64,000 bases of DNA from Thermodesulfomicrobium sp. WS (GTDB taxonomy: Bacteria > Desulfobacterota > Desulfovibrionia > Desulfovibrionales > Desulfomicrobiaceae): contig NZ_AP027130.1 of the NCBI RefSeq assembly GCF_027925145.1, positions 806,001-870,000 of the forward strand, read 5' to 3'. A model generated the notes under the pieces. That model saw only the letters and a program-made list of their open reading frames with translations. It was not told the origin of the DNA and ran no database searches. This document shows positions 26,946 through 35,659 of the stretch, piece after piece (the first letter of the stretch is position 1; each line of letters begins with the position of its first letter). Both the position numbers and the translations under genes were made by a program.

Positions 26946-27398
26946 ATGCTGCGTGTGCTCTGGGTGCTGGGGGTGGTGCTGGCGGCCCAAGCCGCCTGGG
27001 CTGGTCCGGTGCGCGAACAGACGGTGTATGTGCCGGTCTATTCCCACGTGTACCACGGCGACCGGGAGCGGCCTTTTCTTTTGGCGGCCACGGTGGCGGT
27101 GCGCAATGTGGACCGCGCCATTTCCATTACCGTGGTCTCTATAGACTATTACGACAGCGACGGTCGCCTGCTGCGGCGCCTGGTGGCCGAGCCTCGCGTC
27201 ATTGCGCCGTTGGCCTCCTTGCGTGTGGTCATCCCGGAGTCGGATGCCGCGGGGGGCAGCGGGGCGTCGTGCGTGGTGCGCTGGCAGGCCGAGCGGCCAG
27301 CGGCGCCGCCGGTGGTGGAGGCCGTCATGATCGGCACCCGTTCGTCTCAGGGGATTTCTTTTGTCACCCAGGGGCGGGTGCTGGAGGAAACGCCGTAG
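26946..27398 (+). CDS. Exported DUF3124-like protein
   Basis: A 150-residue secreted protein with a signal peptide (LRVLWVLGVVLAAQAAWA). The body matches the DUF3124 pattern as I recall it: TVYVPVYSHVYHGDRERPFLLAATVAVRNVD, SIDYYDSDGRLLRR, and RSSQGISFVTQGRVL. Function of that family is unknown. The start at ATG 26946 follows GGAGGTGC; the frame extends upstream only as a shadow. Periplasmic location is likely. Confidence 0.72.
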   Translation: MLRVLWVLGVVLAAQAAWAGPVREQTVYVPVYSHVYHGDRERPFLLAATVAVRNVDRAISITVVSIDYYDSDGRLLRRLVAEPRVIAPLASLRVVIPESDAAGGSGASCVVRWQAERPAAPPVVEAVMIGTRSSQGISFVTQGRVLEETP

Positions 27399-27431
27399 CG
27401 GCTGCGGAAGTGTACCGGAGGAATACTGACG

Positions 27432-27833
27432 ATGGAGACGCTCGAACAATTCGTGGAGTCCTGGGAGGACTGTGCGGCCAAGGAGGCCTTTGGCATTTTA
27501 CGGGAGGCGCTTGCCGCAGTGCCCGGGGTAGTGCTTTCCACCAAACTGCGCCCAGGGGTGAGCATTTCCCTGCGCGGCGGCCATCCCCATCAACAGGGGC
27601 GGGAGCTTTTCGTCATGGTGGACATCATCGACGATGACCCGGAAAATCGCTGGTTGTCGGTGTGTTTTTACGACGACCTGGTGAGCGACCCGGAAGAGCG
27701 CGGTGACTTCGTGCCCAAGGGCCTCTTGGGCGAGGACGCCCGGTGTTTCGACCTCGACGAGGCCGATGCGGATGCCGTGGACTACGTGGTGCAGCGCATC
27801 CGTGAAGCCGGCGAGCGGGCAGCCCGGTCATGA
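27432..27833 (+). CDS. Hypothetical protein coupled to the M48 protease
   Basis: 133 residues, soluble, strongly acidic in its C-terminal half (DDPENRW, EDARCFDLDEADADAVDY). No known domain recognised. The stop overlaps the protease start as ATGA, which suggests the two are made together, perhaps as accessory or substrate-related protein, but this is inference only. GGAGG lies 10 bases before the ATG. Confidence 0.62.
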   Translation: METLEQFVESWEDCAAKEAFGILREALAAVPGVVLSTKLRPGVSISLRGGHPHQQGRELFVMVDIIDDDPENRWLSVCFYDDLVSDPEERGDFVPKGLLGEDARCFDLDEADADAVDYVVQRIREAGERAARS

Positions 27834-28738
27834 TCCGTCTTGGCCTCGACGCTCGGGCCCTGCAGCGCCACCGCCTGCGCAACCTGCTGCAGTCCGTGCT
27901 GCTCCTTGCCTTCATGGCGGTCCATGCGAGCCTCGTGGGCTACTTGATGTGGGGGGCGCAGGGGCTGTGGCTCATGGTCTTCTGGTTGGGGTTTGCCGTG
28001 CTTCTGGGCGGCGGCCGCGCCTGGCGCTGGCAGCTGCGCCTCATGGGCGCCCGTCCGGTGTCCGTGGCCGCAGCGCCGCGCATGTACGCCGTGCTGCGCA
28101 CCTTGGCGCAGCGCGCCGGGCTTGCCGCAGTCCCCGCCCTCTGGTGGATCCCTGCTGCCGTGGCCAACGCCTTTGCCATCGGCAGCCGCCAGGATGCGGC
28201 GGTGGTGGTCACCCAGGGGCTCGTGGACACCCTGAGCGAGGAGGAATGCATCGCGGTCTTGGCCCATGAAACCGCCCACGTGGCCCACGGGGATCTGTTC
28301 GTCATGGGCCTGGCGGACGGCATCTCGCGCCTGACCGCAGTGCTCGGATGGATGGGCTGGATGACCTTGGTGCTCGCCTTGCCGTACTGGCTTTCGGGGG
28401 CGGATGGGCCGTGGGGGGCGCTTCTCCTCATTGCCCTTGCCCCGCAGGTGAGCCTCCTTGCCCAGCTGGGGCTTTCGCGCACCCGGGAGTTCGATGCAGA
28501 CCTCACGGCCGCCATGCTCATGGGCCGGCCCGAAGCCCTGGCCTCGGCCCTGGTGAAGCTCGAGCAGGCGCAGCGCGGCTGGCGTCGGATCGTTTTCCCA
28601 CGCCGCTCCACCCCGGAGCCCTCGTGGCTGCGCACCCACCCGTCCACCGAAGAGCGCGTGGCGCGCCTCATGTCCTTGCGCGTACCGGAGCGTGACCCCT
28701 GGGATCTGGCCCTGGGGGTTGTCCCCTGGCAATGGTAA
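27830..28738 (+). CDS. M48-family membrane metalloprotease (HtpX-like)
   Basis: A 302-residue inner-membrane zinc protease. Two N-terminal hydrophobic segments (residues ~20-60), the zinc-binding HETAHVAHGD, two further hydrophobic helices, then the third ligand in SRTREFDADLTAA and a substrate-binding His in RTHPSTEERVARL. This is the HtpX/Ste24 layout used in membrane-protein quality control. Coupled to the gene upstream and overlapping the first possible start of the regulator downstream. Confidence 0.85.
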   Translation: MIRLGLDARALQRHRLRNLLQSVLLLAFMAVHASLVGYLMWGAQGLWLMVFWLGFAVLLGGGRAWRWQLRLMGARPVSVAAAPRMYAVLRTLAQRAGLAAVPALWWIPAAVANAFAIGSRQDAAVVVTQGLVDTLSEEECIAVLAHETAHVAHGDLFVMGLADGISRLTAVLGWMGWMTLVLALPYWLSGADGPWGALLLIALAPQVSLLAQLGLSRTREFDADLTAAMLMGRPEALASALVKLEQAQRGWRRIVFPRRSTPEPSWLRTHPSTEERVARLMSLRVPERDPWDLALGVVPWQW

Positions 28739-28755
28739 CCATCGCGGAGAACGCT

Positions 28756-30135
28756 GTGGCCAATCACATCCTCGTCATCGACGACGAACGCAATTATCTT
28801 TTGGTGCTGCAGGCCATCCTCGAGGAAGAAGGCTATCAGGTGACCGCCTTGGCCGATCCTGTCCTGGCCGTGGCCTTTCTCGATGAGTCCGAGGTGGACG
28901 TGGTCATCACGGACATGAAGATGCCTGGCATGAGCGGCCAGGAAGTCCTGGAGACGGTGCGCCACCGTTTTCCCCACATCCCGGTGCTCATCATGACCGC
29001 CTTCGGCAGCATCGACCATGCCGTGGAGGCCATGAAGGCCGGGGCCTTTGACTACATCACCAAGCCCTTTGCCAATGACGAGATCTTGCGCTCCGTGCGT
29101 CGGGCCATGCAGCTGGCCCAGGCCCAGCGCCACAACCGCCTGCTCCAGGAGCACCTGGCCCAGCGCTTTGGCGAAGGGGCCATCGTGGGGCAATCCCGGG
29201 CCATCCGCGAGGTGCTCGCCCTGGCCGCCAGGGTGGCCCCGTCCCGCAGCACGGTGCTCATCACCGGGGAGTCGGGTACCGGCAAGGAGCTGGTGGCCCG
29301 GGCCATCCATTTGGGCTCCGACCGGCGGGACATGCCGTTTGTGTCCGTGAACTGCGCCTCCCTCAACCCCGGGGTCCTGGAGAGCGAGCTCTTTGGCCAC
29401 GAAAAAGGTTCGTTTACCGGGGCCGTGGCCATGCGCCGCGGCCGGTTCGAACTGGCCCAGGGCGGCACGCTTTTCCTCGATGAAATCGGCGAGATCAGCG
29501 CCGAGACTCAGGTGAAGCTCTTGCGGGTGCTTCAGGAACGGGTGGTGGAGCGGGTGGGGGGCGCCGAGCCCATTGCCGTGGACTTCCGGCTCATCACCGC
29601 CACCAACAAGGACCTCACCGCGGAAGTGGCCGCCGGCCGCTTTCGGGAGGACCTGTTCTATCGTCTCAACGTCATCAATATCCACGTGCCGCCCCTGCGC
29701 GAGCGCCGTGAGGACATTCCGCTCTTGGCCACCCATTTTCTGCGCCGTTTTGCCGAAGCCAATGCCCGCCAGGATCTGCGCGGGTTTACCCCCCAGGCTA
29801 TGGATTACCTGTCCGCCTTCGACTGGCCGGGCAATGTGCGCCAATTGGAGAACGTCATCGAGCGGTGCGCGGTGCTGGCCCCAGGTCCGGACATCGATGT
29901 GCCGGACCTGCCGCCGGAGCTGCGCGACGAAGAGACGCAGTACAAGAGCGCGGTGGATCTCTTGCCCCTGCAACTCAATCTCTCCGAGACGCTGGAGAAG
30001 ATCGAAGCGGCCTTGATCCGGCGCGCCCTTGTGCGCTCGGACTTCGTGCAGGTGAAGGCCGCGGAGCTTTTGGGCGTCTCCAAGAGCCTTTTGCAGTACA
30101 AACTCAAGAAGTATAATATCAGCCTGCGCGGCTAA
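28756..30135 (+). CDS. NtrC-family sigma-54 response regulator
   Basis: Three domains in about 459 residues. An N-terminal receiver has phosphoacceptor Asp in VDVVITDMKMPGMSG and Lys in YITKPF. A central AAA+ domain has Walker A GESGTGKE, sigma-54 contact loop GSFTGA and FLDEIGE. A C-terminal Fis-type HTH reads VKAAELLGVSKSLLQYKLKKY. The GTG at 28756 follows GGAG by seven bases; an ATG at 28732 overlaps the protease stop but has no site. No histidine kinase is adjacent, so the signal and targets are unknown. Confidence 0.88.
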   Translation: MANHILVIDDERNYLLVLQAILEEEGYQVTALADPVLAVAFLDESEVDVVITDMKMPGMSGQEVLETVRHRFPHIPVLIMTAFGSIDHAVEAMKAGAFDYITKPFANDEILRSVRRAMQLAQAQRHNRLLQEHLAQRFGEGAIVGQSRAIREVLALAARVAPSRSTVLITGESGTGKELVARAIHLGSDRRDMPFVSVNCASLNPGVLESELFGHEKGSFTGAVAMRRGRFELAQGGTLFLDEIGEISAETQVKLLRVLQERVVERVGGAEPIAVDFRLITATNKDLTAEVAAGRFREDLFYRLNVINIHVPPLRERREDIPLLATHFLRRFAEANARQDLRGFTPQAMDYLSAFDWPGNVRQLENVIERCAVLAPGPDIDVPDLPPELRDEETQYKSAVDLLPLQLNLSETLEKIEAALIRRALVRSDFVQVKAAELLGVSKSLLQYKLKKYNISLRG

Positions 30136-30211
30136 GACAGGACCGCGGCGAGGGCCCACGGCGTCACTTGAGGATGCTTGCGCCGAAGCGGCCTGCGGAC
30201 AAGGGGAAGGT

Positions 30212-31564
30212 ATGGGGATGCTGCTGCCGCTCTGTTTGGCCAACTTCGCCGTGCTGCTCATGATTTCTGCCGTGGGCGTGGCCCTCCCCGCCATGCAGCA
30301 GGACTTGGGCGGGTCGGCGGTGCTTTTGGGCTGGGTGGAGGGGGCCTATACCCTGTCCTTGGCCATGGCCTTCGTGCCCGTGGCCCGGGTGGTGGACATT
30401 TGGGGCTTTCGCCGCATGTTCCGCCTGGCGCTTGTGGTCTTTGTGGCTGCAGGCATCGCCTCGGCCGTGAGCCCGAGCCTGGAGTGGATCATCGCGGTGC
30501 GCAGTGTACAGGCCGTGGCTGGGGCGACCCTCAACACCGCGGCCTTGTCCATGCTGGCGGTAGGGGTGCCCCAGGAGCAGCGCGGGGCGGCCATGGGCTG
30601 GTTCGTGGCTTCCATCTATGCCGGTATCGCCGTGGGACCGCTTCTTGGTGGCTTTTTGGTCCAGGCGTGGGGGTGGCGCAGTGTCTTTGCTGTGAGCGTG
30701 CCCTTGGTGGTTGCGGCCTGGGGTGTTTCCTGGCGTATCGACGGGGAATGGCGGCCCCGGGCCGGGCAGGGCGTGGACGGCCTGGGGGTCGTGCTCTATG
30801 CGGGGAGCGTGGGGACTTGGCTTGTGCTTCTGGCCTCGGTGGATAACGTCCACCGGGCAGGCCCATTGACCGTGGCTGCAGTGCTCCTTTCCTGGTGGTT
30901 TGTGCGCCGCATGCGAACGGTCCCCCGGCCGCTGGTGGATCTTCGGGCGCTTATGGGTAACCGCACCTTGATCTTTTCGCTGCTCGCCACAGGCATCAAC
31001 TACGCCAGTGTGTTTTGCGTGGGGTTTCTGCTCAGTCTCTTTACCCAGATTGTCTGGCATTTTTCGCCCATGCAGGCCGGGCTTGTCTTGATCATCCCGG
31101 CGGTGGTGCAGTCCTTGGGCTCTCCGTGGGCCGGTCGTTTTGCGGACCGCGCCTCGGCGCCGCTTTTGGCCTCGGCGGGCATGGCGGTGTGCGCGGCAGT
31201 GCTGGCGGCCTTGGCCTTCGGCGTGCCTACGCTTCCGGTGGCAGGGCTGGTGGGGATTCTGGTGGTCCAGGGCGTGGGTTTTGCCCTGTTTTCCTCCCCC
31301 AATATGACGGTCATCTTGGGCTCGGTGCGGCCGCAGGATTACTCCATCGCCTCCAGCCTCACCGGTGCGTTTCGCACCTTTGGCATGGCGGTATCCATGG
31401 CGGGGGTTACCGTGGTCTTCCGGCTGGTCATGGGAGAGGCGTCGGTGCACGCTGCAGGTCCGCAGGCCTTGGTCACGAGCATGCGCATAGTGCTGAGCAT
31501 GGCGGCTATGCTGTCCGTGGTGGGCGTCGGGCTGTCGCTTGGGAGGGTGCCGTGGCGGCGTTAG
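30212..31564 (+). CDS. MFS transporter, DHA2-like exporter
   Basis: A 450-residue polytopic permease with 12-14 hydrophobic segments and the MFS motif region GFRRMFRLALV between helices 2 and 3, and motif-C-like GPLLGGFLVQAWGWRSVF. This resembles DHA2 drug exporters. No regulator is coupled, so the substrate is open. Its last codons overlap the start of the following zinc-ribbon gene, with the Shine-Dalgarno for that gene inside this one. Confidence 0.82.
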   Translation: MGMLLPLCLANFAVLLMISAVGVALPAMQQDLGGSAVLLGWVEGAYTLSLAMAFVPVARVVDIWGFRRMFRLALVVFVAAGIASAVSPSLEWIIAVRSVQAVAGATLNTAALSMLAVGVPQEQRGAAMGWFVASIYAGIAVGPLLGGFLVQAWGWRSVFAVSVPLVVAAWGVSWRIDGEWRPRAGQGVDGLGVVLYAGSVGTWLVLLASVDNVHRAGPLTVAAVLLSWWFVRRMRTVPRPLVDLRALMGNRTLIFSLLATGINYASVFCVGFLLSLFTQIVWHFSPMQAGLVLIIPAVVQSLGSPWAGRFADRASAPLLASAGMAVCAAVLAALAFGVPTLPVAGLVGILVVQGVGFALFSSPNMTVILGSVRPQDYSIASSLTGAFRTFGMAVSMAGVTVVFRLVMGEASVHAAGPQALVTSMRIVLSMAAMLSVVGVGLSLGRVPWRR

Positions 31565-31827
31565 GCGGGATGCGGTGGCTTGTGGCCGCAGGGGTGGTGC
31601 TGGGTGTGTGCCGCATGCTCGTATGGGGCGTTGATGGGCTCACTGCGATCGGTGTGGCCCTGCTGCTCGTGCTGTGGCTGGTGCGGCCCAAGCCGCGGCC
31701 GTGGCGGGAGGCCTATTATTGCCAAACCTGCGGGGCGGTGTATCCCCTTGAGCCCCCTTTGCGCTGCACCTGCGGGTGTGTGCGGTTTTTCCGCGAAGAC
31801 TCCTCTAGCCCATCCACCAAATCTTGA
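31552..31827 (+). CDS. Small membrane protein with C-terminal zinc ribbon
   Basis: About 91 residues. Two hydrophobic helices (WLVAAGVVLGVCRMLVWG and GVALLLVLWLV) lead to a cytoplasmic zinc ribbon YYCQTCGAVYPLEPPLRCTCGC. The GTG at 31552 is chosen because GGGAGG lies five bases before it and gives 12-base overlap with the transporter stop; the ATG at 31570 is an alternative. Its 3' end overlaps mntP convergently by 23 bases. Function unknown. Confidence 0.62.
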   Translation: MAALGGMRWLVAAGVVLGVCRMLVWGVDGLTAIGVALLLVLWLVRPKPRPWREAYYCQTCGAVYPLEPPLRCTCGCVRFFREDSSSPSTKS

Positions 31828-32362
31828 AACCCAAGAGTACGAGCACGCTGCCCCCCAGGCGTTCGGCCCATGCCCCAAGGGGGATTCGGCAGCCCACCTG
31901 GGCGCCGAGAAAGAGCCCCAGCGCGGTGAGCAGTGCCGCGGTGACCCCAATCACCCCACAGGGCACCAGGATGGGGACCCCAAGCAGGGCCAAGGACACA
32001 CCTACGGCCAAGGCGTCGATGCTGGTGGCAATGGCCAGGGCGATGAGGCGCATGCCTTGGGTGGGGTCGCTGCAGGCATCGTCCGCCGCATGGCGGAAGC
32101 TTTCCCAGATCATGTGCAAGCCAATGCCTGCCAGGAGGAGAAAGGCGAGAAGCGGGGCGTAGGCCGCGAGAAACTTTCGGGCCAGGCTTCCGCCCATCCA
32201 GCCGACCACGGGCATGAAGGCCTGGAAGAGGCCAAAGTGGCTGCAGAGGCGAACGTAGTGTCCCCGGTCGGGGTGCTTGAGGGCGGCGCCCGTGGCCACG
32301 GCCACGGCAAAGGCGTCCATGGCGAGGCTTACGGCAAGAAACAGGAGCGCGAGTGGCGGCAT
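31805..32362 (-). CDS. mntP: MntP, manganese efflux pump
   Basis: Six-helix exporter of 185 residues in the MntP/YebN family, expelling excess Mn(II). The paired Asp motifs in helices 1 and 4, LAMDAFAVAVATG and TSIDALAVGVSLA, are diagnostic. GAGG precedes the ATG at 32360-32362. It is divergent from speA across about 140 bases. In many bacteria a Mn-sensing yybP-ykoY riboswitch precedes mntP; I looked and could not find its conserved core here. Confidence 0.9.
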   Translation of the reverse strand: MPPLALLFLAVSLAMDAFAVAVATGAALKHPDRGHYVRLCSHFGLFQAFMPVVGWMGGSLARKFLAAYAPLLAFLLLAGIGLHMIWESFRHAADDACSDPTQGMRLIALAIATSIDALAVGVSLALLGVPILVPCGVIGVTAALLTALGLFLGAQVGCRIPLGAWAERLGGSVLVLLGFKIWWMG

Positions 32363-32504
32363 GCAGACCTCGGAATATTGAAAAAAGTGTCTTTTACGCC
32401 GCGCTCTTGGGGTTTGGCAAGAGAACATTGACGGGGAGGCCGGGGCCGTCTACAGGGGGCAAGACGCGGGCTTGCGTCAATTTTTCTTTGGTGAAGGAGG
32501 GGGC

Positions 32505-34466
32505 ATGCGGTCGCGGAGTTTGGAAAAATGGACGGCGGCGCGCTCGGCCGAGCTGTATGGCGTGGACAATTGGGGCGGAGGGTATTTTCGGGTCACTTCG
32601 GACGGACTCTTGGGCATTACGCCCTTTCCAGGTTCCGAAACCTGTGTGCCCATCATGGACATCATTGGTGGTCTGCAGGAGCGCGGTCTGGGTTTGCCGG
32701 TGCTCCTGCGGGTGGAGAACTTACTCGATGCCCAGATTACCTTGCTCCACGAATCCTTTGCCGCGGCCATTGCAACCTTAGGTTACGGCGGTGAGTTCCG
32801 AGGCGTGTACCCGGTCAAAGTCAACCAGCAGCAGCAGGTACTTGAGGAGATCGCCAAAGTGGGCGGTCGCTTCAACCACGGCTTCGAGGTGGGGAGCAAG
32901 GCAGAACTCATCGCGGCACTTTCCTTTCTCAACAATCCCCGCGCCTGTCTGGTCTGCAACGGCTACAAAGACAAAGACTACATCGATTTGGCCTTGTATG
33001 CCTGCAAGATGGGATTTTTGTCCTTTCTCGTCTTGGAGATGCCAAGTGAACTCCCGCTCATCTTGGAGCGCTCTCGGGTCTTGGGCATCGAGCCGCGCAT
33101 CGGCGTGCGCATCAAGGTGTCTTCCCAAGCCGGCGGGCATTGGGCGGAGTCTGCCGGGGATCTTTCCATCTTCGGCCTGTCTACGGCTGAAGTGGTGGAC
33201 GCCGTGGATCTTTTGCGGGAGCAGAATATGCTCCACTGTATGCAGTTTTTGCATTTTCATCTGGGCTCGCAGATTCCCAACATCCGCGATATCCGTATGG
33301 CAGTGCGCGAAGCCACGCGCATGTATGCGGAGCTCGTGGCCGAAGGTTGTCCCATGGGATTTTTGGATCTCGGTGGCGGCCTTGCCGTGGACTACGATGG
33401 ATCGCACACCAACTATCCGTCGAGCCGCAACTACACTCTGCAGGAATACTGCATGGATATCGTGGAGTCCGTGATGTCCACGTTAGATGAACGCGGCGTT
33501 GCGCATCCTCATATCATCACCGAATCTGGGCGCGCCACCGTAGCCTACTACTCGGTGCTGCTCTTCAATGTCCTCGACATCAGCCGCCTTGAAGATCGTC
33601 CTGTGCCGGAGAAGCTCGATAGCGATGCGCCCGAAGCCATCCACAATTTGCTTGAAGTGTATAATTCCCTCTCCCTCAAGAATCTTCAGGAATGCTATAA
33701 CGACGCCATCTACTACCGCGACGAAGTCCGGCAGCTCTTTCGTCTCGGCCAGTGTAGCCTGCGACAGCGGGCCTTGAGTGATACCATCTTCTGGGCTGTC
33801 ATTCGCAGCATTGCCGAACGTCTGCCAGGCATGAAGAATCCGCCCTCGGCCCTCAAGGATATTGATCTCGCGTTGGCGAGCATCTACTACTGCAACATGA
33901 GCGTGTTCCAGTCTCTTCCTGACGCCTGGGCCATTGGGCACCTCTTTCCCATCATGCCGGTGCATCGTTTGAGCGAAGAGCCTACCGAGACCGCGATCCT
34001 TGCGGACATCACCTGTGATAGCGACGGTAAGCTGGACCGTTTCATCGACATCCACGGGGAGAAGCGGGTGCTCGAGCTCCACAGTCTCACCTGTGGTGAG
34101 CCCTACTATTTAGGCGCGTTTTTGGTGGGCGCGTATCAGGAAACATTGGGGGATCTGCACAACCTCTTTGGCGACACCAATGTGGTGAGTGTGCGCATCA
34201 ATGAAGATGGGACGTATGACCTCACTCGAGAGCTGGAAGGCGACAGTGTGGCGGACGTGCTCTCCTACGTGGAGTTCGACCCCAAACAGGTTTTAGAGAA
34301 TTTTCGCAAGGTAGCCGAAGCCGGGGTACGCGAAGGTAAAATCAGCCCGCAGGAGCGTTTTCTCATCATGCGTGCCTATGAGCGGGGGCTCAGGGGCTAC
34401 ACCTATTTGCATGAAGGTCGCGGCGGCTGCGCCGTGGAGTCTGTGGAATCATCCCAAGGGAGGTAA
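32505..34466 (+). CDS. speA: SpeA, biosynthetic arginine decarboxylase
   Basis: PLP-dependent, fold III decarboxylase (653 residues) converting arginine to agmatine, the first polyamine step. Seen: YGVDNWGGGYF at the N-terminus, the PLP lysine in GVYPVKVNQQQ, LHFHLGSQI, FLDLGGGLAVDYDGS, and PHIITESGRATVAYYSVLLF. ADITCDSDGKLDRF carries the active-site Cys-Asp. AAGGAGG precedes the ATG. First gene of a polyamine unit with the next two genes. Confidence 0.95.
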   Translation: MRSRSLEKWTAARSAELYGVDNWGGGYFRVTSDGLLGITPFPGSETCVPIMDIIGGLQERGLGLPVLLRVENLLDAQITLLHESFAAAIATLGYGGEFRGVYPVKVNQQQQVLEEIAKVGGRFNHGFEVGSKAELIAALSFLNNPRACLVCNGYKDKDYIDLALYACKMGFLSFLVLEMPSELPLILERSRVLGIEPRIGVRIKVSSQAGGHWAESAGDLSIFGLSTAEVVDAVDLLREQNMLHCMQFLHFHLGSQIPNIRDIRMAVREATRMYAELVAEGCPMGFLDLGGGLAVDYDGSHTNYPSSRNYTLQEYCMDIVESVMSTLDERGVAHPHIITESGRATVAYYSVLLFNVLDISRLEDRPVPEKLDSDAPEAIHNLLEVYNSLSLKNLQECYNDAIYYRDEVRQLFRLGQCSLRQRALSDTIFWAVIRSIAERLPGMKNPPSALKDIDLALASIYYCNMSVFQSLPDAWAIGHLFPIMPVHRLSEEPTETAILADITCDSDGKLDRFIDIHGEKRVLELHSLTCGEPYYLGAFLVGAYQETLGDLHNLFGDTNVVSVRINEDGTYDLTRELEGDSVADVLSYVEFDPKQVLENFRKVAEAGVREGKISPQERFLIMRAYERGLRGYTYLHEGRGGCAVESVESSQGR

Positions 34467-34468
34467 CC

Positions 34469-35659
34469 ATGTCGCGAGTGCTTATTGTGGGGGCCGGTGG
34501 TGTGGGCAGCGTGGTGGCGCACAAATGCGCCCAGGTGCCCGAGGTCTTTTCGGAAATCATGCTGGCCAGCCGCACCGTATCCAAGTGCGAGGCCATTGCC
34601 GCCTCGGTGCGGGAGCGTGTCGGCCGCACCATCGCCGTGGAGCGGCTCGACGCGGACAACGTGGCGGAGACTGTGGCCCTGCTGCGTCGCTTTCAGCCGC
34701 AGGTGCTCATCAATGTGGCCCTGCCCTATCAGGATCTTCCCCTCATGGACGCCTGCCTCGAGGCCGGGGTGGATTACTTGGACACCGCCAACTACGAGCC
34801 GCCCCATGAGGCCAAGTTCGAGTACAAGTGGCAATGGGCCTACGATGAGCGCTATCGCAAGGCAGGCCGCATGGCCCTCTTGGGATCGGGCTTCGATCCG
34901 GGGGTGACCAATGTGTACTGCGCCTACGCGCAAAAGCATCTGCTCGACGAGATCCATGAGCTCGACATTATCGACTGCAACGCCGGTGATCACGGCCAGC
35001 CCTTTGCCACCAATTTCAATCCAGAGATCAACATCCGCGAGATCACCCAACGGGGCCGCTATTGGGAGCGGGGCGAGTGGGTGGAGACCGATCCCTTGTC
35101 CTGGTCCATGACCTTCGATTTTCCAGGCGGCATCGGACCCAAGAAATGCTACCTCATGTACCACGAGGAACTGGAGTCCCTTGTCCAGAACCTGCGCGGC
35201 CTCAAACGGGCGCGGTTTTGGATGACCTTTTCGGACAACTATTTGAACCACCTGCGGGTACTGCAGAACATCGGCATGACCTCCATCGAGCCTGTGGAAT
35301 TTCAGGGCCAGAAGATCGTCCCCTTGCAATTCCTCAAGGCAGTGCTGCCGGAGCCCGCTTCCCTGGGGCCCCTCACCAAGGGGAAGACCTGCATCGGTTG
35401 CCTCATGAAAGGGGTGAAGGACGGTAAACCACGCACCGTGTACATCTACAACGTCTGCTCCCACGAAGATGCCTACAAGGAAGTGGGCTCTCAGGCTATT
35501 TCCTACACCACGGGTGTGCCGGCCATGATCGGCGCCATGCTTATGGTAACTGGGGTATGGCATGCGCCCGGAGTCTATAACATGGAGCAATTGGACCCGG
35601 ATCCGTTCATGGAAAAGCTCAACAAACATGGCCTGCCCTGGGTGGTGCGGGAACTGTGA
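34469..35659 (+). CDS. Carboxynorspermidine/carboxyspermidine synthase
   Basis: A 396-residue saccharopine-dehydrogenase-fold enzyme with N-terminal Rossmann motif VLIVGAGGVGSVVAHKC and the family-typical NYEPPHEAKFEYKWQWAYDERY. It reductively condenses a diamine with aspartate semialdehyde to give carboxy(nor)spermidine. The adjacent speA and nspC make this assignment strong. It starts two bases after speA stops and ends overlapping nspC (TGATG). Confidence 0.9.
   Translation: MSRVLIVGAGGVGSVVAHKCAQVPEVFSEIMLASRTVSKCEAIAASVRERVGRTIAVERLDADNVAETVALLRRFQPQVLINVALPYQDLPLMDACLEAGVDYLDTANYEPPHEAKFEYKWQWAYDERYRKAGRMALLGSGFDPGVTNVYCAYAQKHLLDEIHELDIIDCNAGDHGQPFATNFNPEINIREITQRGRYWERGEWVETDPLSWSMTFDFPGGIGPKKCYLMYHEELESLVQNLRGLKRARFWMTFSDNYLNHLRVLQNIGMTSIEPVEFQGQKIVPLQFLKAVLPEPASLGPLTKGKTCIGCLMKGVKDGKPRTVYIYNVCSHEDAYKEVGSQAISYTTGVPAMIGAMLMVTGVWHAPGVYNMEQLDPDPFMEKLNKHGLPWVVREL

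Noticed and set aside
32363-32504. Possible yybP-ykoY manganese riboswitch before mntP
   Set aside because: The minus-strand leader has a small CTCTTG/CAAGAG hairpin but not the conserved multi-stem core expected for this riboswitch class.
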